NCBI GenBank assembly: GCA_047495785.1
Contig: JBLDXI010000054.1
Span: 496,001 to 560,000 of the forward strand
Reading direction: 5' to 3'
Length of the DNA: 64,000 bases
Source: Lepidodermella squamata
Taxonomy: Eukaryota > Gastrotricha
Positions 42,488 through 53,916 of this stretch are shown one piece after another. The notes under the pieces are model-generated. The model worked only from the letters and a program-made list of their open reading frames with translations. It was not told where the DNA came from and did no database searches. Made by a program: the position numbers and the translations under genes. Each line of letters begins with the position of its first letter. Position 1 is the stretch's first letter.

Positions 42488-43984
42488 ATGATTCGCGACC
42501 GTAGACGCAAGGCTCTTCTAATCGGCTTAGCGTTGCATTTACGCCGAAAACGAGCACAGAAAAAAGTGCGTCGTTATGGCATTCACCCGGTGAATCGGCA
42601 ACGGCCAATGCTGGGTCATTTCCATTGTCTACACCGCGAGCTGCTGATGGATAATGAGCGATTTCAAAATTATTATCGCCTCGATATTGCCGCATTCAAC
42701 AAACTTGTCGCACTGGTACGGCCTATTACTGCCAAGCCGTCGATATTCGGCCGGCATGGCATCTCGCTCGAAGAAAAGATGGCGCTGACCGTTCGTTTTT
42801 TAGCAACTGGAGAGTCGATGACAAGCCTGTCATACTCGTTTCGAATGGGCGTGGCAACAGTTCATTCGATTTTGAAAAGAACTATGCGTGCGATCTCAAC
42901 CGCCCTAATGCCAATTTACATGCCGACTCCCACCGCTGAAACGTGGCGAGAGAACGCCGCCGAGTTTGGCCAGTACTGGAATTTGCCGTTCTGCTGCGGC
43001 GCGGTAGACGGAAAACACTGCGTCATCGTTCGTCCGGCAAAATCTGGGAGCGAATATTATAATTATAAGGTTGGTAGCAATTTTTATTTATTTATTTTTT
43101 ATTTTATTTTATTTTATTTTATTTTATTTTATTTTATTTTATTATTTTATTTTATTTTATTTTATTTTATTTTATTTTATTTTATTTTATTTTATTTTAT
43201 TTATTTTATTTTATTTTATTTTATTTTATTTTATTTAAAAAAATATTCTCAAAATTAAATTGTAAATTTTTAATTTTAATTTTTTTGGTTTTTTTTTATT
43301 TATTTTTTATTTTTTTAGGGAACTTACTCGATTGTGCTAATGGCGGTGGTTGACGCCAAATATCGCTTCTGCCTGGTCGATGTCGGTGCCCACGGCCGTT
43401 TCAGTGACGGCGGGGTATTCAAGAATAGCGGCCTGCTGGAATATTGCAGCAACACCACGCCAACAGAGTCTATTCCTCTACCTGGTGGCAATATGAAGGC
43501 GAACCATTATTTTGTTGGCGATGCGGCGTTCGGGCTAGACTGGAACTTCCTTTCACCCTATCCCGGACAAACATCCGGAAATTTGCCGGCTAATAAGCAA
43601 ACTTTTAATTATCGTTTATCTCGCGGTCGGCGTGTCGTCGAAAACGCATTCGGCATTGCATCAGCTAGATTCCGCCTACTTCGGAAAGTGATGGAGTTGA
43701 GCCCAGAAATGGCAGAAGACGCCGTGCTGGCCATCTGTACGCTTCATAATTTCGCAATGGCCGAGGTTTCTAACTACAACATCGGCGATCGCGAGGCGTG
43801 GGACACGTGGCAGGAGATCGAGAAAGAAGGCGCGCTTCCGAATTTCGTCCCAGAGAATATTCGCGTCACCGAGAAAAAGGGTTTCGACCACGGCCAGCAG
43901 TTGCGCTCGAATTTAACCATCTGGTTCCAGTCCGAATCGGGCATGGTTGCCTGGCAGTCAAAAATGCTGAATCGAAAATTCTAA
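42488..43984 (+). CDS. PIF/Harbinger transposase (DDE nuclease)
   Basis: Exon 1 is 42488-43069 and exon 2 is 43319-43984, joined as NYK/GTYSIV in phase, giving 415 residues. Domain features are the N-terminal helical region (DRRRKALLIGLALHLRRKR), FLATGESMTSLSYSFRMGVA (helix-turn-helix-like) and the nuclease triad: Asp in CGAVDGKHC, Asp in VGAHGRFSDGGVF and Glu in GRRVVENAFGI. All three catalytic residues are present and the frame is open. The intron contains a long (TTTTA)n tract. It cuts and pastes the surrounding element with the MADF protein as partner. Confidence 0.93.
43089..43237 (+). repeat. (TTTTA)n pentanucleotide microsatellite in the transposase intron
   Basis: About 150 bases of TTTTA repeats with two or three interruptions, inside intron 43070-43318. 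The tract is likely to vary in length between copies. Confidence 0.95.
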
Positions 43985-44475
43985 ATTTCAGCAGTCGGTT
44001 TCTGTCGATTTTTAATATTCGCACTAAAATGATTAACATCTCATGAATGTAAATTCATTTTCTCATTTCTGATTTTCGCATTTTGCATCCTTATACTGTG
44101 CTTCGACTTGATTTGCTTTCATTTTTACTATAGAACAACATGTTTGGCTTGATAAATGCGATAATAGTAAAATTATATATGCTCGTGTTGCTTTTTACGT
44201 CATCTACCTTTATTTGAAAACATTTTTTGAATTGGGACCGAAATGAAAAAAAAGTTGCTGTACCCGGCCGTTTTCCGCTATATAAAAGTGCGTGCGCTCG
44301 TTGAGAGGTATGCGCGCTAACTTCGGGAGAAGAACAATAGAACGTCGGACGTCTCGCTGCGCGCGCGCGTCCGAATTGCCACTGATAACACCGTCCGACG
44401 TTTCGCTTCACTTTTCCGAAGTTTGCGAGTTGCTAACCGAAGTTTTCGCCGTCCGACGCATTTGTGAAAGCACCA

Positions 44476-45240
44476 TTAGTTACCATGTCTTTTTGAGGGG
44501 TCACCGTGGTTTTTCTCGTTTTACGGCTTAGGATGCATTTAGACGTTAAAATGGAGTTATTCGGGTTTATCGGAACATTTATTGATGCTGGGAAATAATC
44601 AACGGTCAGATATGGGTAAAATTGGGTGATTTTGCTTGGAGACTATATCAATATGACGACAAAGCAGGAAAAAGCTAGTGTTGCCGCCGTAATTCGAGCG
44701 CAGGATCGACTTTCGTCTGCCCTACACACTCTGGTTAGACGTCATCATTGAGTCAGATCAGCAACCTTAAGGATAGCCCATTTCATGAAATAATCTGGTA
44801 AGAACAATCTTTCTCATGGTTTTCTTGTAGAATAAACTGTATATTTCTTAGTTACCATTACTTTTAGGTTGGACAACGCGGTTTTCCGCTTTAAGTGGCT
44901 TGGCATGCATTTTTCGGGTTTTTTCGGGTTTTTCGGGATATTTTTGGTCGTAGCAAATAATTTAGCGGTTAAATTTTGGCCAACATAAGTGAACTTGCTA
45001 AGAGAAGATGTCAGTTTGACAATAAAGCAGAAAAATGCTGGTGTTGCCGCCCTAACTCGAGCGCTGGGTCGGCTTTCTGATACCATACCATCCTTGTTAG
45101 AGGACGTTTCAACGCGTTGTAGCCGCAATTCTTCGTGATTTATGGGGCCATATGACGTCGATGCATGAATTTTAGGCATTGTGTGAATATATAGCTTTAA
45201 TCGTGTTAAAATTCTGCAAAAGACTTTACCCGTTGACACA
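44476..45240. repeat. Tandem satellite (about 370-base monomer), right part
   Basis: Two more monomers start at 44476 and 44849 (TTAGTTACCAT), each with the GGTTTTTC / GGTTTTCC block, the AGCAGGAAAAA / AGCAGAAAAAT block and the TCTTGTAGAATAAACTGTATA end. They are diverged from each other and from the left monomer. The Harbinger element sits exactly at the junction between monomers. Confidence 0.72.
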
Positions 45241-45559
45241 TTTTTCAGCCGCTGCTACTGGTTTTCAGCGGCCGCATTAGGGCCAAGGTTTGAAATCGTT
45301 TGTTTTCGCTTATTCTTCTATTTCTCCGGGAAATTCAGCGGGTGGGGCGCGTTATATTATTGTGATTTATTGCGCTTGAAGTTACATCAATCAAATAGTT
45401 TACCACTAAAATATTACAAGAAACGTAAAATCTATGCGAGAATGCTGGACTGTTCTTACAGGACGCGTAGAATCAGAGATCAAAGGGATGCATACAAAAG
45501 ACAAAGACTGGCGTGGTGTTAAACTTGCTTTGTTACCGCTGTTCTGCAGAAGCCTTGCT

Positions 45560-48487
45560 TGGTGACGCGCATGGCGGGTCGGCGATCCTGGTTCGCGAAG
45601 GGGCGGTTGTCGTCTCCGAGCGGAAGCTGGCCTTGACTGGGGCGAAGAGAAGCGAGTGGATACGCCTCGACCTGCTGCCTGGTCGCCGTTGTGAAGCAGT
45701 ACGTATGTTTACCGGCTACTGTCCGCCGTCGTCCAGTCTCGACCTGCGCTGGTTTGAGGAGGAGTTCGCTGAAGCTGCTCGTCTGGCTGTCCCGTGTTTC
45801 TTTGGCGGCGACCTGAACGCGAAATCACCACTGTGGGGGAAGGGCGACCTCTGGAACGCCAACGGCTTCTCCCTCCACCACGCCGCGACTCGGCTCGGTC
45901 TTACCGTCCTTCCGTCTCCGAAGCCGACTCATCTGCATCCCTCCTCCGGTTCGCTATCCACGCTCGATGTATGGGTGCTTAACGACGCTGCCATGCGCCT
46001 CCTGCGCGGCGGCGCTCACGTTGGCGATCGATATACCAGTGACCATTTCGTGACCTCAGTCGCTGTCGCCTTCCCAGTTGGCCGGCGGCTGCCTGCAGTC
46101 GACCCTCCCGCTCCGGATCCGTTTCCGCGGTACGATGTCTCGCGCGCCGATCGTCTCAGTTTTTCCCGCACCTTGACTGCTAAGCTCCTTGCCATTCAGA
46201 TGCCAGCTCCCGGGGACCCCTTCCCACGACTTGCCACTTATCGCCGAGAAGTAACCAGCGCTATCGCCGAGTCCCGCGACCTTCACGTGCCCGTCTGTGC
46301 GCCGGGGCAGCTGCGACGCATCGCCATGAGCCTGGAGATGCGCAGGCTTCTTCAGGAGAAGCGGGTTCTGGAACGTGCTCTGGGCAACCACGTCGACCGC
46401 GAGCTATGCGCCCGGCTCAAAGATCTCGACGCCCGGTTCCGCGCTGCGCAGCACGCTCATCTTCTCCGTCGCGACATCGCCAATCTTCGAATGGTGGAAG
46501 CGCTATCTGCCCAGCACCGTTACCGAGAAGCGTGGGAGCGCCTCCGCCGTCTCGACCGACACAGGCCGCCGCGTTCGGCTGGGCCCATGAAACTGGATGA
46601 CGGCCGCGTCTTAGCGCCATCGCCTGAGCTCGCAGATGCTCTCCTGAGTCAGTTCGTCAAGCCGATGACGCCGTATGAAGACCCGGCTGCCGATGCTGCG
46701 ACCAGACAACGTTGGGCCGATATAGAGCGATTCGTTTCCACCGATCCTGATCTTCAGCGTACCGATACCCTGCAGCTACCCGGCCCGGGTGAGTTCTCCG
46801 TCAGCCAGCGCATGGTGGCTGATGCAGTCGGGCGCCTCAAGCCGTTTAAGGCGCCTGGGCTGGACGGCATCAGTCCTATATTCTACAAATGGGGCGGGCC
46901 GCCGCTTCAGCGCCACCTTCGCCATCTGTTTAACCTCAGCCTCGGCTCCCGATGCGTTCTGCCGGAATGGAAGGAGGCTGCCGTCATCCCTGTGCCTAAA
47001 GCCGGTAAACCGCATGGCGCCGTCTCGTCTCAGCGGCCGATCTCGCTGCTCCCAGTTGACGGCAAGCTACTCGAATCGATCATCGCGCGCTGGTTGGGTG
47101 GGTTCCTGGAGGATCTCAGCCTGCTGCCTGACAACCAGTACGCGTTCCGTGCTCACCGGTCCGCTCCGGACGTACCGCTGCGAATCGCGCACCGCGTCCA
47201 CCTCGGCCGGTCGCGTAACCGTAAGGTCATCGTCGTCGGCCTTGACGTACAGGCGGCGTACGATTCCGTGTGGAGTGCCGGCCTTGCCTTCAAACTCGCC
47301 GAACTGCCTCTACCTCGAAACCTGGCCGCCTGGCTTACCGATTTCCTGCGCGACCGGAAGCTTCAAGCGCGCGTCGCCGGCTTCCTCAGCCAGCAGCGGA
47401 CTGTGAACTGCGGAGTCCCGCAAGGGTCGCCCCTGTCGCCCCTGCTGTACATCGTGTACACTGCTGACCTTCTAACTGCGCCGACTGCCCCCGGCTGTTC
47501 CCTAGACGCCTATGCTGACGATCTCACAGTCGTCGGCGAGGGTGCGAATTTCCAGGAGGCCGAACGCTGCACCCAGGCAGAGATCGATCGCATCTCGCAG
47601 TGGGCCCGCGAGTGGCGCCAGAAGTTTAATGCGTCGAAAAGCGAAGCAATGCCGTTTGCCTGGCGCTCGTACCAGACCCGTCTGCGCCTCGACGGCTCGA
47701 TGATCCCTCAAGTTGCCGTAATTCGTGTCCTCGGCGTGCACCTTGACGCCAAGCTGACTTGGAAGTCGCACGTCGACCAGGTCATCAACCGCTGCACCCG
47801 GAACCTGTCCCACTTTCGCCGTATTGCCTGCACCCCTGGCCTCTCTCGCCGATGGCGTCGCACGGCCTACCTCAGCCTTGTCCGCTCCGCCGCCACTTAC
47901 GGCAACGTCGTGTTTTGTACCGCGCCCAAGAGGCAGCTGCAGCGGCTTGATGTGTTGCAGAACGACTGTCTGCGCAGCCTGCTAAACATCCGCCGCGATG
48001 ACCGGGTCCGTGTCTCGGAGCTGGAACGCCGCTGTGGCGTGAAGAGCCTGCCTGCCTTTTTCGAACAGACCCAGCGCCGTTATGCTGCGAATGCAGTCCG
48101 GTTCGTCCTCCCACTTAGAGAAGAAGTTGAGCGACTCCGCCTCTCCGCGAACCCGGTGCCCCGTTCCCCGCTGGCCTTGATCGCCAGCAGGCTTCCTCGG
48201 GGTCCTTTGCCCACTTTCGATGTCTAATCTCGCCGCCTCTCCCTCTCCCTCTATCCTTTGCTTTCTCTTCTCTCTTCCCTTCTTCTTCCTCCCATTCTCC
48301 CTCGCTGTGTTTACGTGCCTCTCTGCTTTCGATAAATCATCCATCACCCCGCCTACTTGTGTCCACAGCGCACTGCCGCCGGCAAGCGCATATAATCTCG
48401 CGACCCCGCGTCATTGATATCTTTACTTATTTTGTCTCCCATATCAATGAACAATAAATATTTGAATTTAGAATTTAGAATTTAGAA
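45560..48487 (+). mobile_element. Non-LTR retrotransposon, copy 1 (5'-truncated)
   Basis: From 45560 to the stop at 48227 an open frame encodes the second half of an apurinic-type endonuclease (GGDLNAKSPLWG, RYTSDHF) and a complete reverse transcriptase (FKAPGLDGIS, GLDVQAAYDSV, NCGVPQGSPLSPLLY, DAYADDLTVVG), then the C-terminal region. The 3' non-coding end finishes with GAATTTA repeats, a microsatellite-type tail. The family is Jockey/R1-superfamily-like by domain order and YADD. It starts abruptly mid-gene, at exactly the breakpoint of the large duplication. It is clearly more GC-rich than the host genes. Confidence 0.9.
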
Positions 48488-50106
48488 CCGCAGTCTCACA
48501 AACAGTTACACCCGCCCGCAACTGCGGTTACCGCAGGGAAATGGATGACAGGACACGGGCATCACCACGGAATATTCCCACCGCTGCCCTGCGCCGCCGC
48601 AAACGAGTGATCAATGTCTGAATAAGATCTCGGTTATCAGTCCTAAGCGTTGTCTCAGTCATCGGCTGTTTTCAAATCTCCGGCGGATCCAGTGATACCA
48701 ATGAATTTTTCGCCGAAAATGATGCTAAATTCTCACTCTTAACAACTAACAACTCAATGATGTTAAAGTTTACATGACGTTTTGTTAAACACTCAACTTG
48801 ATCTGAATGGTGCAAATAAACGGCTGTTCATAGCCTAGCGATGTTGATTTTCCATGCTATGGATGTTAAGGATGCATTTATGAGTAAAAGAGATGCTAAG
48901 CGCTCTCTTTACTTGAAAGCAATCTTGCTATAAGGAATTCCTTACTAAGGATGTCCTTACTAAGCAAGACATCCTTAGCAAGATGGCTTCCAAGTAATGA
49001 CGCGGTGTCACTGGTATGCTTGGTGGGAATGGCTTACTCAACAATCCTTACTCAGACTTCGCCGCTTCAGACTGAGCGATCTAAGGATCTGATCTCAGAT
49101 GGACCTGTGCACCAGAGTGAGTGTCCATAGTTATGTCTATTAGGATGACAGTCCTTACTAAGCACCAAGCTACGCTGACTTGTAAACCACTATCCTTAGT
49201 AAGGAACATGACTGATGTTACGAACAGCAGTAAACGAAATGAACTGAGCGGCTAAATCATCGTAATCTAATTTTCTTTCTGATATTATGAACATGTTCTA
49301 AGAGACAGCTTTGATGATAACGGTGGTAACGCCTTTGAGATCAGCTTTAATTAGTCTATAGAAGTTAGTTACGGCCTCACTGCGGACGACGAAGTATCAC
49401 ACAAGGATGAGAGAACATCAAGGATAAAGAAGGAAGGCAACGTGTCTTCCGCATCAGCAACATCTATGCCAGTAAATTCGACATGTTTCCCCCCAGCTTT
49501 CCGTTTATTTACATGATATCACTGCCCTTTTCATCGTGAAACAGCTAGTTGCATTGCATTTCGCCCAGAAAAGGGTGCGTTTCTCTGATCCGCGGACTGA
49601 AACTTGAGCGACAAGTTTTCAAGGCCGCTTGTTATATCATTAGACTCCTCAAGACAGCAGAAAACCACGTTGCACCGCCTTCTTCTTGATTCCAGCGGTG
49701 GATTTCAACGGCAAGGAAGCGCTATTTAAGGCTCTTTTCACCGATTTTGGGTATACCACATTGCGAAAACTGAGACCGAATAAGAAAAAACGGCGCGGCT
49801 AAAACATTTAGCTCGCTTAACTGACTTGAATGATGCGCGGCAAGGAGCCGCACGCTTGCCGGTTACCTTAGGAACCAGGCGCGAAAACCCTGATTTCAGG
49901 CGTTTTAACCGCTAAAATTTAAAAACCGACGCGTCGACGTGGCAACGCGCGCTAAAATTCAAGGGCATCGTGCAATTGAAAATAAAATTAAAAATTTATA
50001 TTAAAAGTGATAAAAAATTATTTTAGTAAAATTATTTTCGTAAAATAGCCGGCAAATTTATTTTTCGCGACTACGGCAGGATGTTCGGTTTTAAAAAGAA
50101 CACCCT
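48488..50106. other. Spacer inside the transposon island with CCTTACTAAG motif cluster
   Basis: No open exon. Between 48930 and 49205 the motif CCTTACTAAG or its complement occurs about five times and forms local hairpins (for example GATGTCCTTACTAAGC / AAGACATCCTTAGC). The last part (about 49900-50107) is the AT-rich right arm of the 10.4-kb element. Confidence 0.5.
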
Positions 50107-51456
50107 GTAGCGCGATATTCTCACGGGTCTGGCAAGCTTCGCCGGTGTAACCAGCTTTGCAGGTGCACGTGTAACCCGAGAGACTCGTCAGCGATCCGGA
50201 GCAACTATTCGGGGCGCAGTTGGTAGGGCACGTAATACCTATAAATAAACACCTTTCTAAAAATGTGAGAGGAGAATTTCGGATTACCATTGATGAGCTT
50301 GCATTGATCACGCAGCGTAACGAGTTCGATATTGTCGAGAGTCTCCCGGAAGAACGAGAAACAAGCAACGCTCATTGCACCAGCGCGGCCGCCAAATAGT
50401 CTGTTTTCGAGACGTTTGTGCAATATAAATATGCTATTCAAAAAAGCAATTGACTTACCGCTTCCCTAATGCCAACACCGGAGTAGTTAACGGAAGCTCA
50501 TTAGCGAATCCAAAGAAGTACTTATTAGTGCAGAAAATAATTGAAGAACTCGTAATATTGCTGTAAGCCAAAGCCAGAAACTGCCACGATGCTAGTGAAC
50601 AAGGCACCACCTTTGATGAATTTGCTGAACCATAAGAGTAGCATTTTATGTGAGTAGCGTTGATTTGCCAACAACCTGATGCCGTCATGGCGAGGTCCGT
50701 GAACTCAAATAAAGAATAAAGGGCAATTCGTGCACGATGATTTGATCCATGCACCCATTGTCCATGAGAAACCTCCGCTGAATACAGTATTGGAGAAAGA
50801 CACGTAGCTGGAATTGTCTCCTTGGTTCAGGGCTTTGGCGCCAGAATTCGAGTCGCCGAACGGGCCAGCTACGTCGAATAAAGTTCCGTTCAGTATTGCG
50901 GCTATACCGAATGTCGAACCACTGACATCGCGATTACTCCACAGTCCGTTCAACGGCAAAAATCCGACAATGCTGGGGAAAGGCGTTGTAATGCTATTTC
51001 TGAGTTGTGCAACGATTGACAATGGGGCCGGAGTTACAGCAGTGGCTGGAATTACAGAGCTTCATTTCGAGGCGTGGCGACGTATCGAAATTACTCACTT
51101 ATTTGGCATGTGCTACCTGTGTAGCCAACTTTACAGGTGCAGGTGTAGCCTCCCGGATTGGCCAAGTTGCCAGTACATGTTGACGCGACACAATTTGCGG
51201 AGCATGTTATATCTGATGGAACATTAGAATTTATTCGTGAGCTTCTAGATGCGTGGCGCGACTAATTCCGGCACGGACTGTGCCAAATTAAAAGCTAACA
51301 ATACGCCAGTATGAACCCGATGCTCATAACTCGTAGTATGATGGATTTCAGGGCCGTTTCACCTCTAGGGAAAAACCTGTAACAGGTATAAAGTCACATG
51401 AGGTGTCATTCGATAGGAAATCGTTTCGATAAAACGTAAAATATTCTTCAATCGAT

Positions 51457-52100
51457 TTGGATGATCGGCTGATTTTTCACAATTTAAAATCGATAAATCA
51501 CTGATGATTCATCGATCTGATGATTCATCCAATCGTTACCAGCTACTGCAAAAACTACGTCATTGACCTCACTAATATGGGTCAAGTAGTGCGCGCTTCC
51601 ACTAATAATAATGAAAGTACTATGCAAACCTCAGCTGCCTCTCCCCCTAGCGTGGGGGAGAGGCCTTTATTTCTTGGGGTTTAAATGTGAGCGAGGGACG
51701 ATAATTATCTGTTGAAGTTGTTGGTTTCGAGAGACGGGAAGCGCGAAAGAGCTGTTGATCTTCAAGTAGGAGTTAGTCTCAAACCTTCGCCCAAGAACGT
51801 CGGTGGCGTAGTGGTAAAAGAGGCTGCGTGTGTAACGAAAGAATGAGGGTTCAAATCCCGCAACCTACACGCATTTTTATTTTTTATTTTTATTTTTTCT
51901 GGGCGATCATTGCCAAATGTCGGGTTGCGATAGCCCAGCAGATTTCGGAGATATTATAAGCCGCCTGATTTTTAAATAAAATGCTTTAATCTGTGCCAAC
52001 CAACTCAATCAGTATACTTAGAATACCCACTTCAGATAAACTTTGGGTAACTTTGGGTAACAGCCACTTCAATACTTAATAAGCCGAAACCTGAAAACAT
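51457..52100 (+). repeat. SINE-like tandem unit 1 with tRNA-type promoter boxes
   Basis: It contains TGGCGTAGTGG (A box, 51804-51814) and GGTTCAAATCC (B box, 51848-51858) at tRNA spacing, followed by ACGCA and a T-rich run. The acceptor stem does not pair well, so it is a tRNA-derived repeat rather than a tRNA gene. Upstream in the same unit is a perfect 11-base-pair GC-rich hairpin (51637-51664). The unit is repeated 630-644 bases later. Confidence 0.7.
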
Positions 52101-52720
52101 TTGGATAATCGGCTGATTTTTCACAATTTAAAATCGATAAATCACTGATGATTCATCGATCTGATGCAATCGTTACCCGCGGTTGCCATTGACCTCACTA
52201 ATATGGGTCAAGTAGTGCGCGCTTCCACTAATAATAATGAAAGTACTATGCAAACCTCAGCTGCCTCTCCCCCTAGCGTGGGGGAGAGGCCTCTATTTTC
52301 TGGGGTTTAATTGTGAGCGAGGGACGATAATTATTAAACTTTTTGCAAATTTCACGTTAATTTGAGGTTGTTGGTTGTTGGTTTCAAGGAACGGGGAGCG
52401 CGAAAGAGCTGTTGATGTTCAAATAGGAAGTAGCTGCAAATCGTCGCCCAAGAGTTTTGGTGGCGTAGTGGTAAAAGAGTCGGCGTGTGCAACGAATGAA
52501 AGAGGGTTCAAATCCCGCAGCCTACACGCATTTTTTTTTTTTTTTTTTATTTTTTCTGCGCAATAATTGCCAAATGTCGGATTTCGATAGCCCAGTAGAC
52601 TTCGGGAGATATTTTAAGCCCCCTAATTTTTAAATGAAATAATGTTTCAAACAGTTCCAGCAAACTCAAACACATACCTAGAGCCAACCAAACAAACTAA
52701 ACAAAATTTAGGGAGAGGGG
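52101..52720 (+). repeat. SINE-like tandem unit 2
   Basis: A diverged direct repeat of the preceding unit: same GATTTTTCACAATTTAAAAT opening, same GC-rich hairpin (52263-52290), A box at 52461-52471, B box at 52505-52515, then a long T run. A further relic of the hairpin segment lies at about 53150-53262. Confidence 0.7.
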
Positions 52721-53670
52721 GTTGAGATGCCCTTCCTCTAGGGAGGGGCGACAGGGTGGGTATGGAAAAAGGCCTTGTGGCCTGAACATCTGAAAAGGGG
52801 CTGATCACAAACTTTTCGCGCTAGCAAAGTTAGTCCCTTTCAATGTTTAGGCGCACGTTTGTTCTCACCCAATTGCCATTTTCCGCGCCCTTTCCCCTTT
52901 TCCACATTAGTTATATGTAAGCACCCCCAAATTCCAAAAGGGCAGGGTTTTTAATCCGATTACCTTGCAAGTTATATCAATCGATAGCCCTTGACGAGAA
53001 TAGCTTATAAAAGATTTTCCAGCTGTTTTCGCCGGACCAGTTTGGAGAAATTGGCAAAAAACTGCATTTGTCCTACTTTTCTGGGGACATGACCCAATTT
53101 AAAGTAGGCCAATGTGTTACTATTTTTAGCTGCGCAATCACTAATATAGGGCCAGTACTGCGCGCATCACTAATAATAGAGATATACTGATCGCGTTTTG
53201 GCCTTGGCCACTGTTACTTCAGCCTGCTTACAATTTGGCCTCCCTCCTCGGGGAGGGAGGCTCACGATAAATCATTGCTTACTCTAATTTTCTTAAAGAT
53301 GTAACCTTGCACATCAAAGGCATAATTGCTGCAATTAATATAACAGCTATTGGTTTCTTCATGTTGTAGATTCAGGTCATTACCTGCCCTGATTGGGGCT
53401 TTTTACAATGAAGTCGGGAACAGGCGATAAGCGCCATATATTATGATAGATACCGAAAGAAGTATTTTTCTGCAAACTTGACGGATGGTTTTTTTATTGA
53501 CGCAAGTCGTAGATGCACAATTTTGGGGCATCCGCTGATTACAAGGTCTTGCCGTTTTTTCGTCAGTCATGTCGGAGAAAAGGGTTAGTTCCTAATATCT
53601 ATGATACCTGAGTGAACACTGCTAATTGCCATAATTGGGGAAAGCAGCTGAACAGTAGGCGAATGACAAA
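52721..53670. other. Non-coding spacer with a relic SINE-like hairpin
   Basis: At 53150-53262, CACTAATATAGGGCCAGTAC and the hairpin GCCTCCCTC..GGGAGGGAGGC correspond to the CACTAATATGGGTCAAGTAG and hairpin of the two preceding units. Otherwise no feature. Confidence 0.5.
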
Positions 53671-53672
53671 GC

Positions 53673-53916
53673 TCATATGGGATGATTGTGATGGCCGGCG
53701 AAAGGATAATTGATGAGGATGAGCTTTTCGAAAACATTTTCGAAAGACATTAGTTCTGGCGGTCTTACATTGAATATTTCAATTGTTCCGGTAGTTTGAC
53801 AGAATCGGTTATATTTGCGAGATTCGCGCATAGGTTGCAGTTGCTCCTCAGTGAATAATTGCATGTTGAGCATCAGTCCTATCTCATTTGGATCCATAAG
53901 CCGTTTGCTTCTGCAG
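53673..53916 (-). CDS. Orphan exon, unknown protein
   Basis: A splice-acceptor-like TTCCTGCAG precedes an open segment of about 80 codons on the minus strand (PNEIGLMLNMQLFTEEQLQP .. ending HHNHPI, stop). Its amino-acid make-up looks like real protein rather than random translation, and it could be the last exon of a gene. I recognise no domain and no upstream exon, so it may be a gene fragment. Confidence 0.3.

Larger units (their letters stand above)
40714..44475. mobile_element. Complete PIF/Harbinger DNA transposon
   Basis: Perfect 21-base terminal inverted repeats start TGGTGCTTTCACAAATGCGT, flanked by a TTA target duplication (40711-40713 and 44476-44478), the three-base duplication typical of Harbinger. 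It carries both expected genes divergently: a DDE nuclease (plus strand) and a MADF/Myb-like protein (minus strand). CGTCCGACG-type motifs are repeated just inside both ends. Both frames are open, so it may be recently active. Confidence 0.95.
39672..50107. mobile_element. 10.4-kb TA-flanked element (nested transposon island) in the copy C intron
   Basis: The left end CAGGGTGTTCTTTTTAAAAC.. and the right end (its complement, finishing GAACACCCTG at 50107) are near-perfect inverted repeats of about 29 bases, each with TA outside. Removing this span plus one TA leaves a 64-base intron, matching the 61-base intron of copy B. Inside lie satellite units, a complete Harbinger element and a retrotransposon, so the outer element was probably hit repeatedly. 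No transposase of the outer element was recognised. The alternative is two independent short elements in opposite orientation. Confidence 0.7.
39402..51212 (-). pseudogene. LamG/EGF family copy C, frameshifted, with a 10.5-kb transposon-filled intron
   Basis: Exons matching exons 3-8 of copy B lie at 51212-51099 (EGF), 51045-50459 (LamG), 50400-50288, 50238-50125 (EGF), 39622-39527 (EGF) and 39475-39402 (Cys-rich tail), with matching phases and nearly matching lengths. The intron between the last EGF pair runs 50124-39623, against 61 bases in copy B. The first LamG and the signal peptide are not found upstream. The LamG exon carries a 7-base tandem duplication (50708-50721) that shifts the frame. 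I therefore call it a pseudogene, though the splice sites still look functional. Confidence 0.8.
45560..51883. repeat. Large segmental duplication, copy 1
   Basis: The sequence from 45560 matches 57677 onward with a constant offset of 12,117 through the retrotransposon, the spacer, LamG/EGF exons and the first SINE-like unit, up to the end of the window. I noticed only a few single-base differences (for example near 47753, 47942 and 49014). The true right end is beyond view. Confidence 0.95.

Noticed and set aside
51798-51872. tRNA gene
   Set aside because: A and B boxes are good, but the acceptor and T stems do not pair properly and no sensible anticodon arm appears; a tRNA-derived repeat fits better.
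52304-52325. Spliced-leader-like GGTTTAATT followed by a GT donor
   Set aside because: Only nine bases match the start of nematode SL1, the rest differs and no Sm site or SL RNA fold is visible nearby.
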